NCBI RefSeq assembly: GCF_900176595.1
Contig: NZ_LT838813.1
Location: forward strand, 1,116,001 to 1,180,000
DNA length: 64,000 nucleotides
Direction of reading: 5' to 3'
DNA from: Aquiflexum balticum DSM 16537
GTDB lineage: Bacteria; Bacteroidota; Bacteroidia; Cytophagales; Cyclobacteriaceae
Positions 23,574 to 32,467 of this stretch are shown piece by piece (the stretch's first letter is position 1; each line of letters opens with the position of its first letter). Both the position numbers and the translations under genes were made by a program. Below the pieces are notes generated by a model that did no database searches, was not told the origin of the DNA, and saw only the letters and a program-made list of their open reading frames with translations.

Positions 23574-24770
23574 ATGGAAAAAATTCAACTGGGTTTAAAG
23601 GAAAACTGGAAGCAATTTACCCTTCTTGTGATTATCAATGCTTTTGTGGGCGGAATGGTAGGTTTGGAAAGAAGCATTCTTCCCCAGATCGCAGAAGTGG
23701 AATTTGAGATAGCTGCCAAGACTGCCATCCTTTCTTTTATCATTGTTTTTGGTATAATAAAGGCAATTTCCAATTATTTTGCCGGGGCTTTTGCCAATAA
23801 AATCGGCAGAAAAAATCTCTTGGTGCTGGGTTGGGTTTTCGGACTTCCTGTTCCCTTTATGCTCATGTTTGCGCCATCCTGGGATTGGATTGTAGCTGCT
23901 AACGTGCTTTTGGGGATCAACCAAGGTCTGGCATGGAGTAGCACGGTAGTGATGAAAATCGATCTGGTTGGAGAAAAACAGCGCGGTTTTGCCATGGGAC
24001 TGAATGAATTTGCCGGGTATTTGGCAGTGGCCATTGTTGCTTTCCTTACCGGATATATCGCTGTAGAATACGGACTCAGACCCTATCCCTTTATTCTTGG
24101 AATTGGCTTGGCTGTGCTTGGACTTTTGGGCAGTATATTTTTGATCAAGGATACCAGAAAGCATGTAGCCGCCGAAAATAGCTATTCAGAAATTCCATTG
24201 CTTCAAAACATCTTTTGGGAAACTACCTGGAAACACCCTAACCTGGGTTCGGTCACCCAGGCCGGTTTGGTCAACAACCTCAATGATGGAATGGCCTGGG
24301 GGATTTTTCCCATTCTTTTGGCTTCCAAAGGTTTCTCATTGGAAGCCATCGGAATTGTCACCGCAGTGTATCCTGCTGTTTGGGGTTTCGGACAACTATT
24401 TACGGGAAAAATGGCTGATATCTACAACAAGAAACACCTCCTTTTTTTAGGAATGTTTCTTCAGAGTATAGCTTTGGGACTGTTTCTATTTGCAGACAGT
24501 CTTACCCATTATATAATTCTATCCGCAAGTCTGGGATGGGGAACGGCCATGGTTTACCCTACTTTCCTGGCTACGGTTGCAGAAAACACCCATCCAAAGG
24601 ACCGGGCCAATTCGGTTGGTGTATTCAGGCTTTGGCGGGATTTGGGCTATGCCATTGGAGCCATTCTGACAGGATTGATCGCAGATGCTTTGGGCCTGGA
24701 AGCTTCCATGATGACTATTGCCTTCCTGACCTTGGCTTCTGCCATGATAATTGCGATTAGGATGAGATAG
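23574..24770 (+). CDS. Major facilitator superfamily transporter
   Basis: 398 residues from the ATG at 23574 (a TTG at 23553 also opens the frame but is less likely). About 11-12 membrane segments; motif-A-like loop ANKIGRKNLL near residues 79-88 and MADIYNKKHLL between helices 8 and 9, typical of MFS drug or sugar carriers. DTRKHVAAE marks the central loop. Substrate unknown; it does not resemble the MFS carrier at 3080-4357 closely. Stands alone after the repeat cluster. Confidence 0.8.
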   Translation: MEKIQLGLKENWKQFTLLVIINAFVGGMVGLERSILPQIAEVEFEIAAKTAILSFIIVFGIIKAISNYFAGAFANKIGRKNLLVLGWVFGLPVPFMLMFAPSWDWIVAANVLLGINQGLAWSSTVVMKIDLVGEKQRGFAMGLNEFAGYLAVAIVAFLTGYIAVEYGLRPYPFILGIGLAVLGLLGSIFLIKDTRKHVAAENSYSEIPLLQNIFWETTWKHPNLGSVTQAGLVNNLNDGMAWGIFPILLASKGFSLEAIGIVTAVYPAVWGFGQLFTGKMADIYNKKHLLFLGMFLQSIALGLFLFADSLTHYIILSASLGWGTAMVYPTFLATVAENTHPKDRANSVGVFRLWRDLGYAIGAILTGLIADALGLEASMMTIAFLTLASAMIIAIRMR

Positions 24771-24897
24771 AGAAAATGCTTCTATCAACAGGGCCTTGAC
24801 TTGAAAATCAAATGCGCAGGTATTTCAATAGATTTTTTTATTTTTAAAAATATAATCCTTAATTACTTGCTGGAGGTTTGACCGACCGAACATTTTT

Positions 24898-25482
24898 ATG
24901 AAAAAGAAAAAATTCTTAGATGACAAAACCCGATTTTTGATCCGGAATATTCTGAAAGGATTTCTTTATCTGATATTTTTGATCGTTGTATATTTTCTTA
25001 TCAAAAGCTATTTTTCAGAAGAGGAACGAATGGAATGGTTTGGAAGAATCTATGACAATGTTCCTTTGGTCATGTCTGTTTTTGTAGCCTCAGAGATTTT
25101 GTTTGGCGTGATTCCGCCTGAGGTGTTTATGCTTTGGTCCCTTAAAACCGGCTTGATTGGGAGTTATTTTCCCAGTATAGGCCTGCTTTCTGTTATCTCT
25201 TACCTGGCAGGTTTTTCCAACTTCACCATCGGAGCATTCGCCAAAGACAAAAGCAAAATTCTAAATGGCAAAAATAAAATCATTCTAAAGTACCGGTTAC
25301 TTTTCCAAAAATATGGAGCACATCTGGTCGTTGTCGCCTGTGTGAGCCCCCTTCCTTTTTCTGCTATCTCTCTGCTGGCCGGTGCCGGTGGAATGGACAA
25401 AAAAAAGTACCTATGGGTCAGTTTGCTCAGAATTATCAGATTTTTTGTCTATGCCTACGTTATATACAAAATTGAAGGCTAA
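24898..25482 (+). CDS. Membrane protein, VTT/DedA-like (YqaA type)
   Basis: 194 residues with about five membrane segments. The segment FGVIPPEVFMLWSLKTG matches the re-entrant first loop of VTT/DedA-like proteins, and CVSPLPFSAISLLAGAGGMDKKKYLWVSLL fits the second conserved loop (about 152-181, read as two parts around the Pro). N-terminus is basic (KKKKF), inside. Such proteins help move lipids such as undecaprenyl phosphate across the membrane; the assignment to that role is by family only. Confidence 0.55.
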   Translation: MKKKKFLDDKTRFLIRNILKGFLYLIFLIVVYFLIKSYFSEEERMEWFGRIYDNVPLVMSVFVASEILFGVIPPEVFMLWSLKTGLIGSYFPSIGLLSVISYLAGFSNFTIGAFAKDKSKILNGKNKIILKYRLLFQKYGAHLVVVACVSPLPFSAISLLAGAGGMDKKKYLWVSLLRIIRFFVYAYVIYKIEG

Positions 25483-25533
25483 TCTTTCCAACAAATTACC
25501 ATTTCATCTGTTGAATCGGTAACTTTGCCAGTT

Positions 25534-28350
25534 ATGAGTGTAAGCACTGAATTCGAATCCCCATCCGTAGATACCCTTGATCCCAAGGAATATATTATCA
25601 TCAAAAATGCCAAGGTCAACAATCTCAAAAGCCTTAGCGTTGCCATTCCCAGAAATAAACTGGTGGTGATTACCGGACTTTCGGGTTCAGGAAAGTCATC
25701 CCTGGCATTTGATACACTTTTTGCCGAAGGACAAAGGATGTATGTCGAAAGTCTCAGCTCTTATGCACGTCAGTTTCTGGGCAGAATGGAAAAGCCGGAT
25801 GTGGAATATATCAAAGGGGTCTCTCCCGCCATCGCCATCCAACAAAAGGTCAATACCAAAAACCCCCGCTCTACAGTCGGCACCACCACTGAAATCTATG
25901 ATTACCTCAAGTTATTGTTTAGCAGGATTGGAAGAACCATATCTCCTGTCAGTGGTGATGAAGTAAAACACCATACCGTAACGGATGTGGTGGATTTTAT
26001 CCACAGATTTGAGGAAGGCGACAAGGTCATGATTTCCTGCCCTCTCCACCTTTCCCAAGACCGATCAAGGAAACAGGAATTGGAATTATTACTTCAAAAA
26101 GGTTTTACCAGGGTATTGGTCAATGGAGATGCCTATTTTCTGGAAGATTTAGTCGGGAATTCTGATTTGCCAAAAGGAGATTATGAGATTCTAATTGATA
26201 GGGTTTCTATCCAAAAAGAAGATGAAGACAATCAGTTCAGGATAGCCGATTCGGTTCAAACAGCTTTCTTTGAAGGTCATGGAGACTGTACCATCCTGAT
26301 TCCCGAAAAAACCAAAAGAACCTTTACGGATCGATTCGAATTGGATGGCATGAGTTTCGAATTGCCATCGGTGAATTTTTTCAGTTTCAACAATCCCTAT
26401 GGCGCCTGCAAAACCTGTGAAGGCTTTGGCTCTGTATTGGGCATTGACCCTGACCTGGTGATTCCTGACAAAAGCATGTCTATTTATGAAGGTGCCATAG
26501 CACCATGGCGGGGCGAAAGTTCCTCCAAATGGCTGGAACCTTTGGTAAAAAAAGGAATTTACTTTGATTTCCCCATCCATCGTGCCTATGAGGATTTGGA
26601 TGAGTCACAGAAGGAATTGCTCTGGACCGGAAATCAACATTTCAAGGGACTGAATGATTTCTTTGCAGACCTGGAAACCAAAACCCACAAAATCCAATAT
26701 CGGGTCATGCTATCCCGGTTCAGGGGCAGGACCACTTGCCCGGATTGTAGGGGAACAAGGTTAAGAAAAGATGCCTCCTTTGTCAAAATCAATGGCAGGT
26801 CCATCACGGATATCGTTTTGCTGCCCATACATAAAGCGTTAAGGTTTTTTCAGGAAATCGAGATCTCTGATTCAGAAAAGAAAGTAGCCAATAGGCTTTT
26901 AAAAGAAATCCAGAACAGATTGGAATATATGGACAAGGTGGGTCTAGGCTATTTGACGTTGAACCGCTTGACCTCTTCACTTTCAGGAGGTGAATTCCAA
27001 AGGATCAAACTGGCAACCTCATTGGGTTCTGCCTTGGTGGGTTCCATGTATATATTGGATGAACCAAGTATAGGACTGCATCCAAGGGATACAGACCGAT
27101 TGATTGAGGTGTTGAAAACTTTACGTGATCTTGGCAATACCGTGATTGTGGTCGAGCATGAAGAAAAAGTCATGAAGGCCGCAGATCAGATCATTGATAT
27201 AGGACCGGAAGCAGGCGTTAAAGGCGGACACTTGGTTTTTCAGGGAGACCTTCAGGAATTGTTGATTCATGGAAAAAGCTATACAGCCCAATATTTAAAA
27301 GGAGAGGAAAAAATCCAAGCGAAGGATTTCAACAGGAAATGGAAAGACTCCATCTCTGTCAAAGGTGCAAGAGAAAACAACCTTAAAAATCTGACCGTTA
27401 AATTTCCGCTGCACACGCTGACTGTGGTCACCGGGGTGAGTGGGTCCGGTAAATCCACTTTGGTCAAAAAGGTACTCTATCCTGCTTTGGGCAAAACCTT
27501 GGGAACGGTGATAGACGAAACAGGGAAATTTGACAAACTGGATGGGGATTACAAAAAAATCACTCAAGTGGAATTTGTGGATCAAAATCCCATCGGAAAA
27601 TCCTCCCGATCCAACCCGGTAACTTATGTCAAAGCCTACGATGCCATCAGGACTTTGTATTCGGATCAGACACTTTCTAAACAGCGGGGATATAAACCTG
27701 CCTTTTTCAGCTTCAATGTGGATGGCGGGAGATGTGAAGCCTGTCAGGGAGAAGGCACGGTTACTGTGGAAATGCAGTTTATGGCGGATATCCATCTGAC
27801 CTGTGAGTCCTGCAAAGGCAAACGCTTCAAAAATGAAATCCTGGAAGTCAAATACAAGGATAAGGACATATCCGACATCCTGGATTTGACCATTGATGAA
27901 GCCATGGAATTTTTCAAAGGAAAATCCCAAATTATCAACAAGCTGCAGCCCCTGCAGGAAGTCGGTCTAGGATATATCGGAATGGGTCAGTCTTCCAATA
28001 CACTTTCAGGAGGTGAAGCCCAAAGGGTAAAATTGGCTTCCTTCTTAGGTAAAGGCGGCACCAAATCCGGTGACCATATCCTGTTTATTTTTGATGAACC
28101 TACCACGGGATTGCACTTCCATGATATCCGCAAACTCTTGCATTCCATTAATGCCCTGATAGAACAGGGCCATTCGGTCATCATCATCGAACACAATACT
28201 GAGGTGATCAAAGCTGCGGATTGGGTGATCGACTTAGGTCCTGAAGGTGGTGAAAACGGCGGACATATCACATTTGAAGGCACCCCCGAAGCCCTGATGG
28301 AAACTGAGGGGAATTTTACCGGGAAGTATTTGAGGGAGTCTTTTCAGTAA
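25534..28350 (+). CDS. uvrA: Excinuclease ABC subunit A
   Basis: 938 residues, the normal UvrA length; ATG at 25534 preferred over a TTG at 25525. Two ABC-type ATPase halves: Walker A GLSGSGKSS (about 48-56) and GVSGSGKST in the second half; ABC signatures LSGGEFQRIKLA and LSGGEAQRVKLA; Walker B-type ILDEPSIGLH and IFDEPTTGLH. Zinc motifs CKTC, CPDC, CEAC and CESC are present. UvrA finds bulky DNA lesions and loads UvrB in nucleotide excision repair. A TAACTTTG promoter-like box 6 bp before the start would allow a nearly leaderless transcript, but no upstream element is seen. Mfd, which feeds lesions to this pathway, is encoded at 44-47.6 kb. Confidence 0.95.
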   Translation: MSVSTEFESPSVDTLDPKEYIIIKNAKVNNLKSLSVAIPRNKLVVITGLSGSGKSSLAFDTLFAEGQRMYVESLSSYARQFLGRMEKPDVEYIKGVSPAIAIQQKVNTKNPRSTVGTTTEIYDYLKLLFSRIGRTISPVSGDEVKHHTVTDVVDFIHRFEEGDKVMISCPLHLSQDRSRKQELELLLQKGFTRVLVNGDAYFLEDLVGNSDLPKGDYEILIDRVSIQKEDEDNQFRIADSVQTAFFEGHGDCTILIPEKTKRTFTDRFELDGMSFELPSVNFFSFNNPYGACKTCEGFGSVLGIDPDLVIPDKSMSIYEGAIAPWRGESSSKWLEPLVKKGIYFDFPIHRAYEDLDESQKELLWTGNQHFKGLNDFFADLETKTHKIQYRVMLSRFRGRTTCPDCRGTRLRKDASFVKINGRSITDIVLLPIHKALRFFQEIEISDSEKKVANRLLKEIQNRLEYMDKVGLGYLTLNRLTSSLSGGEFQRIKLATSLGSALVGSMYILDEPSIGLHPRDTDRLIEVLKTLRDLGNTVIVVEHEEKVMKAADQIIDIGPEAGVKGGHLVFQGDLQELLIHGKSYTAQYLKGEEKIQAKDFNRKWKDSISVKGARENNLKNLTVKFPLHTLTVVTGVSGSGKSTLVKKVLYPALGKTLGTVIDETGKFDKLDGDYKKITQVEFVDQNPIGKSSRSNPVTYVKAYDAIRTLYSDQTLSKQRGYKPAFFSFNVDGGRCEACQGEGTVTVEMQFMADIHLTCESCKGKRFKNEILEVKYKDKDISDILDLTIDEAMEFFKGKSQIINKLQPLQEVGLGYIGMGQSSNTLSGGEAQRVKLASFLGKGGTKSGDHILFIFDEPTTGLHFHDIRKLLHSINALIEQGHSVIIIEHNTEVIKAADWVIDLGPEGGENGGHITFEGTPEALMETEGNFTGKYLRESFQ

Positions 28351-28537
28351 TTGGTTATTCAGTTAATAAGGATTTTAGGTTTCCTCTATTTTTCCAGTAA
28401 AAACGGGACACTTCAACAAAGGCTGATCAAAATACCAATTCATGCCAACATCGGTCATCCGTCATCGGTCATCCCACAGTCAAATAAAAACAGACTCAAC
28501 TAGAAGATAGGCATTGATCAAAAGCTAAGTCAGAGTC

Positions 28538-28960
28538 TCACTTCGCAAAAATCTGCCCCTGATCCTGAAAGGATTTAAACTCAAGTGCATTGCCCGAAGG
28601 GTCTAAGAAAAACATGGTAGCCTGTTCCCCTACCTCTCCCTTGAATCTGATATATGGCTCGATGACAAATTCCATTCCATGGTCTTTCAGCTTATCTGCC
28701 AAGGCATGCCATTCTTCCCAAGGTAAGATCGCCCCAAAATGCCTCACAGGAACATTTTTGCCGTCTACTTCATTTGCCTTGGCCAAATTCAGTTCTTCAG
28801 GTTTGACATGAGCGGACAACTGATGCCCAAAAAAATTGAAATCTATCCATTTTTCGGTACTTCTTCCGATATCACATCCCAACAAATCTCCATAGAATTT
28901 TCGGGTTTCTTCAATGTCCCTGATGGGAAATGCAAGATGAAAAGGCTTGAATTGACTCAT
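28538..28960 (-). CDS. VOC/glyoxalase-fold protein
   Basis: 140 residues, one VOC domain: [19 protein letters not shown] (start strand with metal His), [53 protein letters not shown] with the final metal Glu. Metal ligands His/Glu are conserved, so it is probably an active dioxygenase-type or isomerase-type enzyme or a resistance protein; the substrate cannot be read. It stands alone between uvrA and the divergent patatin gene. The 187-bp gap to uvrA has no gene. Confidence 0.78.
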   Translation of the reverse strand: MSQFKPFHLAFPIRDIEETRKFYGDLLGCDIGRSTEKWIDFNFFGHQLSAHVKPEELNLAKANEVDGKNVPVRHFGAILPWEEWHALADKLKDHGMEFVIEPYIRFKGEVGEQATMFFLDPSGNALEFKSFQDQGQIFAK

Positions 28961-29024
28961 AATTGATTAATTTCGTTTTGCGAATTAGCGTGCTAAGATT
29001 GATTTTTCATAATAATTTTAAACT

Positions 29025-29942
29025 ATGAGCAAAAAAACAGTTTCACTGGTATTATCGAGTGGTGGTGCCCGGGGAATGGCGCATATAGGTGCAATCGAAG
29101 CATTGGAAGAATCGGGATACGAAATCGTGTCCATAGCCGGTTCTTCTGCCGGAGCGTTGATCGGCGGTATGTATGCCACAGGTAAGCTTCCAAAGTTCAA
29201 AGACTGGATCTGTAATCTGGACAAAATTGATGTTTTTTCCCTGATGGATTTCACCATTTCCAGTCGGGGTTTTATCAAAGGGGACAAAGTTTTTGGTGAA
29301 CTCAAAAAACTGATTGCAGATTGTCAGATTGAGGATTTGAATATTCCTTTTGTCTGTACAGCAGTGGAAATACCTTCAGGTAAAGAGCATGTGTTCAGAA
29401 AAGGAAGCTTGTATGCGGCCATCAGGGCCTCAGTTTCCATACCCACGGTACTCACTCCCGCAAAAATACATGGAAAGGAATATATAGATGGAGGTATATT
29501 GAATCCCATTCCACTGAGCCTTTTGCCAAAAGAAAAAAGAGGGGAAATAGTACTTGCCGTGGATCTCAATGGACCAAAAGAGGCATTTGTAAATTTAATC
29601 GAGGAAAAGGACAAAATAATCCTTCCCCCCACCATCAGCAAATTGCCCAATTGGATGATTGATTACCAAAAGAAATTTTCGACCTATTTTTCTATTTTGG
29701 AAAAAGATGAAAAACCAAAGGGCATGGGTTTTATCGATCTCATGAACTATTCCTTTGACATTTTGCAGGATAAGTTTTCCGAACTGGTATTGGAAAAACA
29801 CCAAGTGGATATTATTGTAGAAATCTCAAGAACACAGGCCAAAACCCTGGAATTTCACAGGGCATCGGAAATGATAGAAATCGGTAAACAAAAAACCTTA
29901 AAAGCCATCGCACAATTTGAAAATGAAAGTCAAAAAACTTAA
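29025..29942 (+). CDS. Patatin-like phospholipase
   Basis: 305 residues. Oxyanion glycine loop SSGGARGMAH at 11-20, nucleophile elbow G39-S-S41-A-G, and dyad Asp in D156-G-G. These are the full patatin catalytic elements, so the enzyme is probably active as an acyl hydrolase on membrane lipids. Shape (small, with HIGAIEALEESGYEI) fits the RssA-like bacterial class. No signal peptide. Its last 20 bp overlap the methyltransferase gene, which suggests a two-gene operon. Confidence 0.88.
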   Translation: MSKKTVSLVLSSGGARGMAHIGAIEALEESGYEIVSIAGSSAGALIGGMYATGKLPKFKDWICNLDKIDVFSLMDFTISSRGFIKGDKVFGELKKLIADCQIEDLNIPFVCTAVEIPSGKEHVFRKGSLYAAIRASVSIPTVLTPAKIHGKEYIDGGILNPIPLSLLPKEKRGEIVLAVDLNGPKEAFVNLIEEKDKIILPPTISKLPNWMIDYQKKFSTYFSILEKDEKPKGMGFIDLMNYSFDILQDKFSELVLEKHQVDIIVEISRTQAKTLEFHRASEMIEIGKQKTLKAIAQFENESQKT

Positions 29943-30540
29943 TCAGCTTCTGGGAAATATTGATATCTATCTATTGGATCAGATTCTTAAAAAGCGATTC
30001 ACCAAATCCATGAAAATCCTGGATGCCGGCTGTGGAGAAGGTAGGAATACCATTTATTTTTTGAATGAGGGTTATCAAATATTCGGAGCAGACAGCAATC
30101 CGATAGCCATACAGATGGCAAGAATATATGCGCAGACCATCCAAAAGGATTATGATATTTACCGCTTTCAGACCTCCATCATAGAGGATATGCCCTTTCA
30201 CGCAGGTGCTTTTGATGCGCTTATCAGTTCTGCTGTGCTGCATTTTGCAAAAAGTGAAGCGCAGTTTTTTAAAATGATGGATGAAATGATGCGGGTTTTG
30301 AAACCCGGCGGAATCTTCTTTTTAAGGATGACTACCGCCGCGGGTGGGATTTTGGAAAAGTCGCCTGACTTGGGTGAGGGCGTTTACCTGCTTCCCGATG
30401 GGACAGAGCGGTTTTTGTTGACAGCAGAATTGGAAAAGGAAGTTGTTGCAAAATACAACCTCAACTATCTGGAACCCCCCAAGTCCGTTCTTGTGCACGG
30501 GCTGAGGGCGATGGGGGTATTTGTTTGGGAGAAGGGGTAA
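29923..30540 (+). CDS. SAM-dependent methyltransferase, class I
   Basis: 205 residues from the ATG at 29923 (a TTG at 29917 lies in the same frame). Motif I ILDAGCGEGRNT (about 33-44) with acidic ADSN after the second strand, and DALISSAVLHF as motif IV. The layout fits methyltransferase_11/25-type enzymes acting on small molecules or lipids. It overlaps the patatin gene by 20 bp, which implies joint expression; a lipid substrate is possible but not shown. Confidence 0.8.
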   Translation: MKVKKLNQLLGNIDIYLLDQILKKRFTKSMKILDAGCGEGRNTIYFLNEGYQIFGADSNPIAIQMARIYAQTIQKDYDIYRFQTSIIEDMPFHAGAFDALISSAVLHFAKSEAQFFKMMDEMMRVLKPGGIFFLRMTTAAGGILEKSPDLGEGVYLLPDGTERFLLTAELEKEVVAKYNLNYLEPPKSVLVHGLRAMGVFVWEKG

Positions 30541-30749
30541 TCGTAACAGATGTTGGAAGGTTGTAGATTCCACCAACCAAATGAAAGTTTACAACTCTTT
30601 TGCCCTGACAACATGGGCAAAAGTAGAACAAACTTATCCTTGTCACTCCGACGTAGGAGGAGTCTATTCCTTGCACCGATTGATATTTCCTATTCTCAAG
30701 GTTTGTGAAAAAAGTATTTAAGATCCAAGTTGGCAATCCCACATCCCAT
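30541..30749. other. Intergenic DNA with a dispersed repeat
   Basis: No gene. Around 30636-30680 a phrase TTATCCTTGTCACTCC-GACGTAGGAG appears, with a 4-bp-arm hairpin; a related phrase with another palindrome is at 8477-8510. Both look like copies of one dispersed repeat whose hairpin changes. Confidence 0.4.
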
Positions 30750-30865
30750 CTAGGTTATTGATCTCAAAAATTTTAAATTTTCACCATCTTTCAATATTCC
30801 AATTGCCTGCCCCTTTGAAATCCCAAAATCATTCCTGATTTTAGCATCCTCAAATGAATTTGAGC
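30750..30865 (-). pseudogene. C-terminal gene remnant next to the tRNA array
   Basis: On the minus strand an open tail of about 37 codons ends in TAG (30750-30752) and reads as protein (NSFEDAKIRNDFGISKGQA, then GENLKFLRSIT). It has no start codon; its upstream part is replaced by the first broken tRNA-Val fragment at about 30866. It looks like the end of a gene cut off by the rearrangements that made the tRNA array. Family not recognised. Confidence 0.35.
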
Positions 30866-30976
30866 GCGGCATATTATTATTTATCGGGATGGTTTGGAGC
30901 GCTCATATTACATTTAATGGGATCTTATCCCGATAGCTATCGGGATGGTTTAGAGCGCTGTTGTAATAATTATTAT
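30866..30976 (+). pseudogene. Degenerate 5-prime fragments of tRNA-Val
   Basis: At least two partial copies before the intact tRNA. The better one starts with GGGATCTTA at 30919, then TCCCGATAGCTATCGGGA instead of the D-arm, GGTTTAGAGCGCTG, and then breaks off in the anticodon stem (TTGTAATAATTATTAT). An earlier one has only CGGGATGGTTTGGAGCGCT (about 30884-30902), and TTTGAGCGC near 30860 may be a third trace. None could fold as a tRNA. Confidence 0.7.
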
Positions 30977-31051
30977 GGGATCTTAGCTCAGTTGGTTTAG
31001 AGCGCTGCTTTGACAGAGCAGAGGTCATGGGTTCGAATCCCTTAGGTCCCA
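30977..31051 (+). tRNA. tRNA-Val (anticodon GAC)
   Basis: 75 nt. Acceptor GGGATCT pairs with AGGTCCC, D-arm GCTC...GAGC, anticodon stem CTGCT/AGCAG with loop TTGACAG giving GAC (Val), T-loop TTCGAAT with one T-T mismatch in its stem, discriminator A; CCA is not encoded. It is the only copy of the four here with an intact D-arm. Followed by ACTTTTTTGATTT, a plausible terminator shared with the broken downstream copy. Confidence 0.92.
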
Positions 31052-31136
31052 CTTTTTTGATTTCTGAAAATATGATCATTGTTCCAGAATCATAAATTTT
31101 TTTGATAAGGTCTAAACTCAAGAAAAAATACATTTT

Positions 31137-31222
31137 GGGATCTTATCCCGATAGCTATCGGGATGGTTTAGAGCGCTGCTTTGACAGAGCAGAGGTCATG
31201 GGTTCGAATCCCTTAGGCCCCA
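31137..31222 (+). pseudogene. tRNA-Val pseudogene with palindrome in place of D-arm
   Basis: The sequence is identical to the intact tRNA-Val over the anticodon arm and T-arm, but GCTCAGTT of the D-arm is replaced by TCCCGATAGCTATCGGGAT, and one acceptor-stem pair is broken (GGGA against C in AGGCCCC). The D-stem cannot form, so it should be inactive. The 3-prime flank (CACTTTTTTT-GATTT) repeats that of the intact gene, so the whole gene with terminator was duplicated. Confidence 0.85.
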
Positions 31223-31475
31223 CTTTTTTTGATTTAAGAATTTAGATTGATGATTTTAGATTAAAGACAGCCACAATTTCACCTTTAATTCTAATGCAAA
31301 TCAGAAAGGTTATCGATTTAAAGTATGTTTTTTCAGGGATCAGAGTTTAGCAATTTCCAATATCACAATTTAAAAGTGGGTTAAAAAATCTTTTTTTGTA
31401 CGGAATAATTACGGACATTTGTAGAATCCTTTCAATTAAAGGTCAATTAGATCCTTCTATTCAAAATACAAAATA

Positions 31476-31754
31476 ATGGAAAGTGTAAAAAAATCCCGTT
31501 TTGAGATGCGTTTATCAGATGACGATAAATTGCTATTTGAAAAAGCTTCCGAAATAAAAGGATATTCTTCATTGGCTGGATTTGTTTCTGCCGTAATGAG
31601 GAAAGAGGCACAAGAAATCATACAGGAACATGAAAGAATATTGGTTTCAAATAGGGATAAGGAGATATTTTTTGAAGCTATCCTCTCAAGTTTGGAACCC
31701 AATCAAAAGTTAAAAGAAGCTGCATCACGCTACAAAGAACTAACAGATCAATGA
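31476..31754 (+). CDS. Antitoxin, DUF1778 ribbon-helix-helix (TacA-like)
   Basis: 92 residues. N-terminus RFEMRLSDDDKLLFEKASEIKGYSS... reads as a ribbon-helix-helix DNA-binding domain (strand RFEMRL, then helices), followed by a helical tail for toxin binding. This is the layout of DUF1778 antitoxins, which bind both their promoter and the toxin. The stop overlaps the toxin ATG (ATGA, 31751-31754), which couples translation. Promoter not clear in the 250-bp gap after the tRNA pseudogene. Confidence 0.85.
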   Translation: MESVKKSRFEMRLSDDDKLLFEKASEIKGYSSLAGFVSAVMRKEAQEIIQEHERILVSNRDKEIFFEAILSSLEPNQKLKEAASRYKELTDQ

Positions 31755-32260
31755 AGTATTCAAAAATTGTTCTTTTAGAAAAAAAACACCGGAAAGAAGC
31801 ATTTGATTGTGGCAAACCCCTTTTGGATAATTACATCAAGACCCAAGTTGGCCAAGATTCCAAAAGGAACCTTACAGTTTGTTTTGTGATCGTTAATGAT
31901 GCCGATGAAGTAAAAGCCTACTACACTTTATCAAATTACAGTATCCAGCAGGAAGAAATACCAGAGGAATATGCCAAAAGACTTCCAAAATCTTATATCA
32001 GGATTCCTGTTACTTTACTTGGCAGATTGGCAGTGGATAGGGAATTAAAAGGAAATGGATATGGGGAGTTTTTATTGATAGACGCACTAAGAAGAGCTTT
32101 GGAAATATCAAAGAGCGCTCTTGGATCTATGGCTGTTGTGGTAGACCCTTTGGATGATGATGCCAAAAAATTTTATGAAAAGTATGGATTTACTATGCTG
32201 CCAGATTCCGGTAAAATGTTTTTAGCCATGACAAAAATTGAAAAGGCATTTGGTGAGTGA
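31751..32260 (+). CDS. GNAT-family acetyltransferase toxin (TacT-like)
   Basis: 169 residues. GNAT fold with CoA-binding motif LKGNGYGEFLL (about 99-109) after the strand GRLAVDREL, and the C-terminal KKFYEKYGF (139-147) whose Tyr acts in catalysis in TacT-type toxins. The N-terminal half (FDCGKPLLDNYIK, VKAYYTLSNYSI) is the usual TacT-type sequence. These toxins acetylate the amino group of aminoacyl-tRNAs and block translation; the specific tRNA is unknown. It lies next to tRNA-Val copies, which is suggestive only. Confidence 0.85.
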   Translation: MKYSKIVLLEKKHRKEAFDCGKPLLDNYIKTQVGQDSKRNLTVCFVIVNDADEVKAYYTLSNYSIQQEEIPEEYAKRLPKSYIRIPVTLLGRLAVDRELKGNGYGEFLLIDALRRALEISKSALGSMAVVVDPLDDDAKKFYEKYGFTMLPDSGKMFLAMTKIEKAFGE

Positions 32261-32467
32261 TTTTGATTTTTTTCTTGTTTTTCTAGTTCAGTTATCCTTT
32301 ATCAGAATACCCCTATTTCAAATATTGTTCCAGTGCTCTGTCAATCCACCTACCAAAGCCATATCTACCCCATCCACCAACTATCACACAATCCATCCAT
32401 CCGGACTGCAAATACCTTGGAGGGTTTGGTAAATACTATTAACTTCCCGGCTCAAATATCAAATTCT

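Noticed and set aside
25520-25527. Promoter of uvrA (TAACTTTG)
   Set aside because: The -7 box fits, but no -33 element is seen and the start point would fall at or inside the start codon; not strong enough to list.
30977-31051. Integrative element att site at tRNA-Val
   Set aside because: No integrase gene is adjacent, and the broken copies keep the 5-prime rather than the 3-prime part expected from integrase-type att duplication.
31137-31222. Second functional tRNA-Val
   Set aside because: The D-stem is destroyed by the palindrome and an acceptor pair is broken, although anticodon and T-arm look normal.
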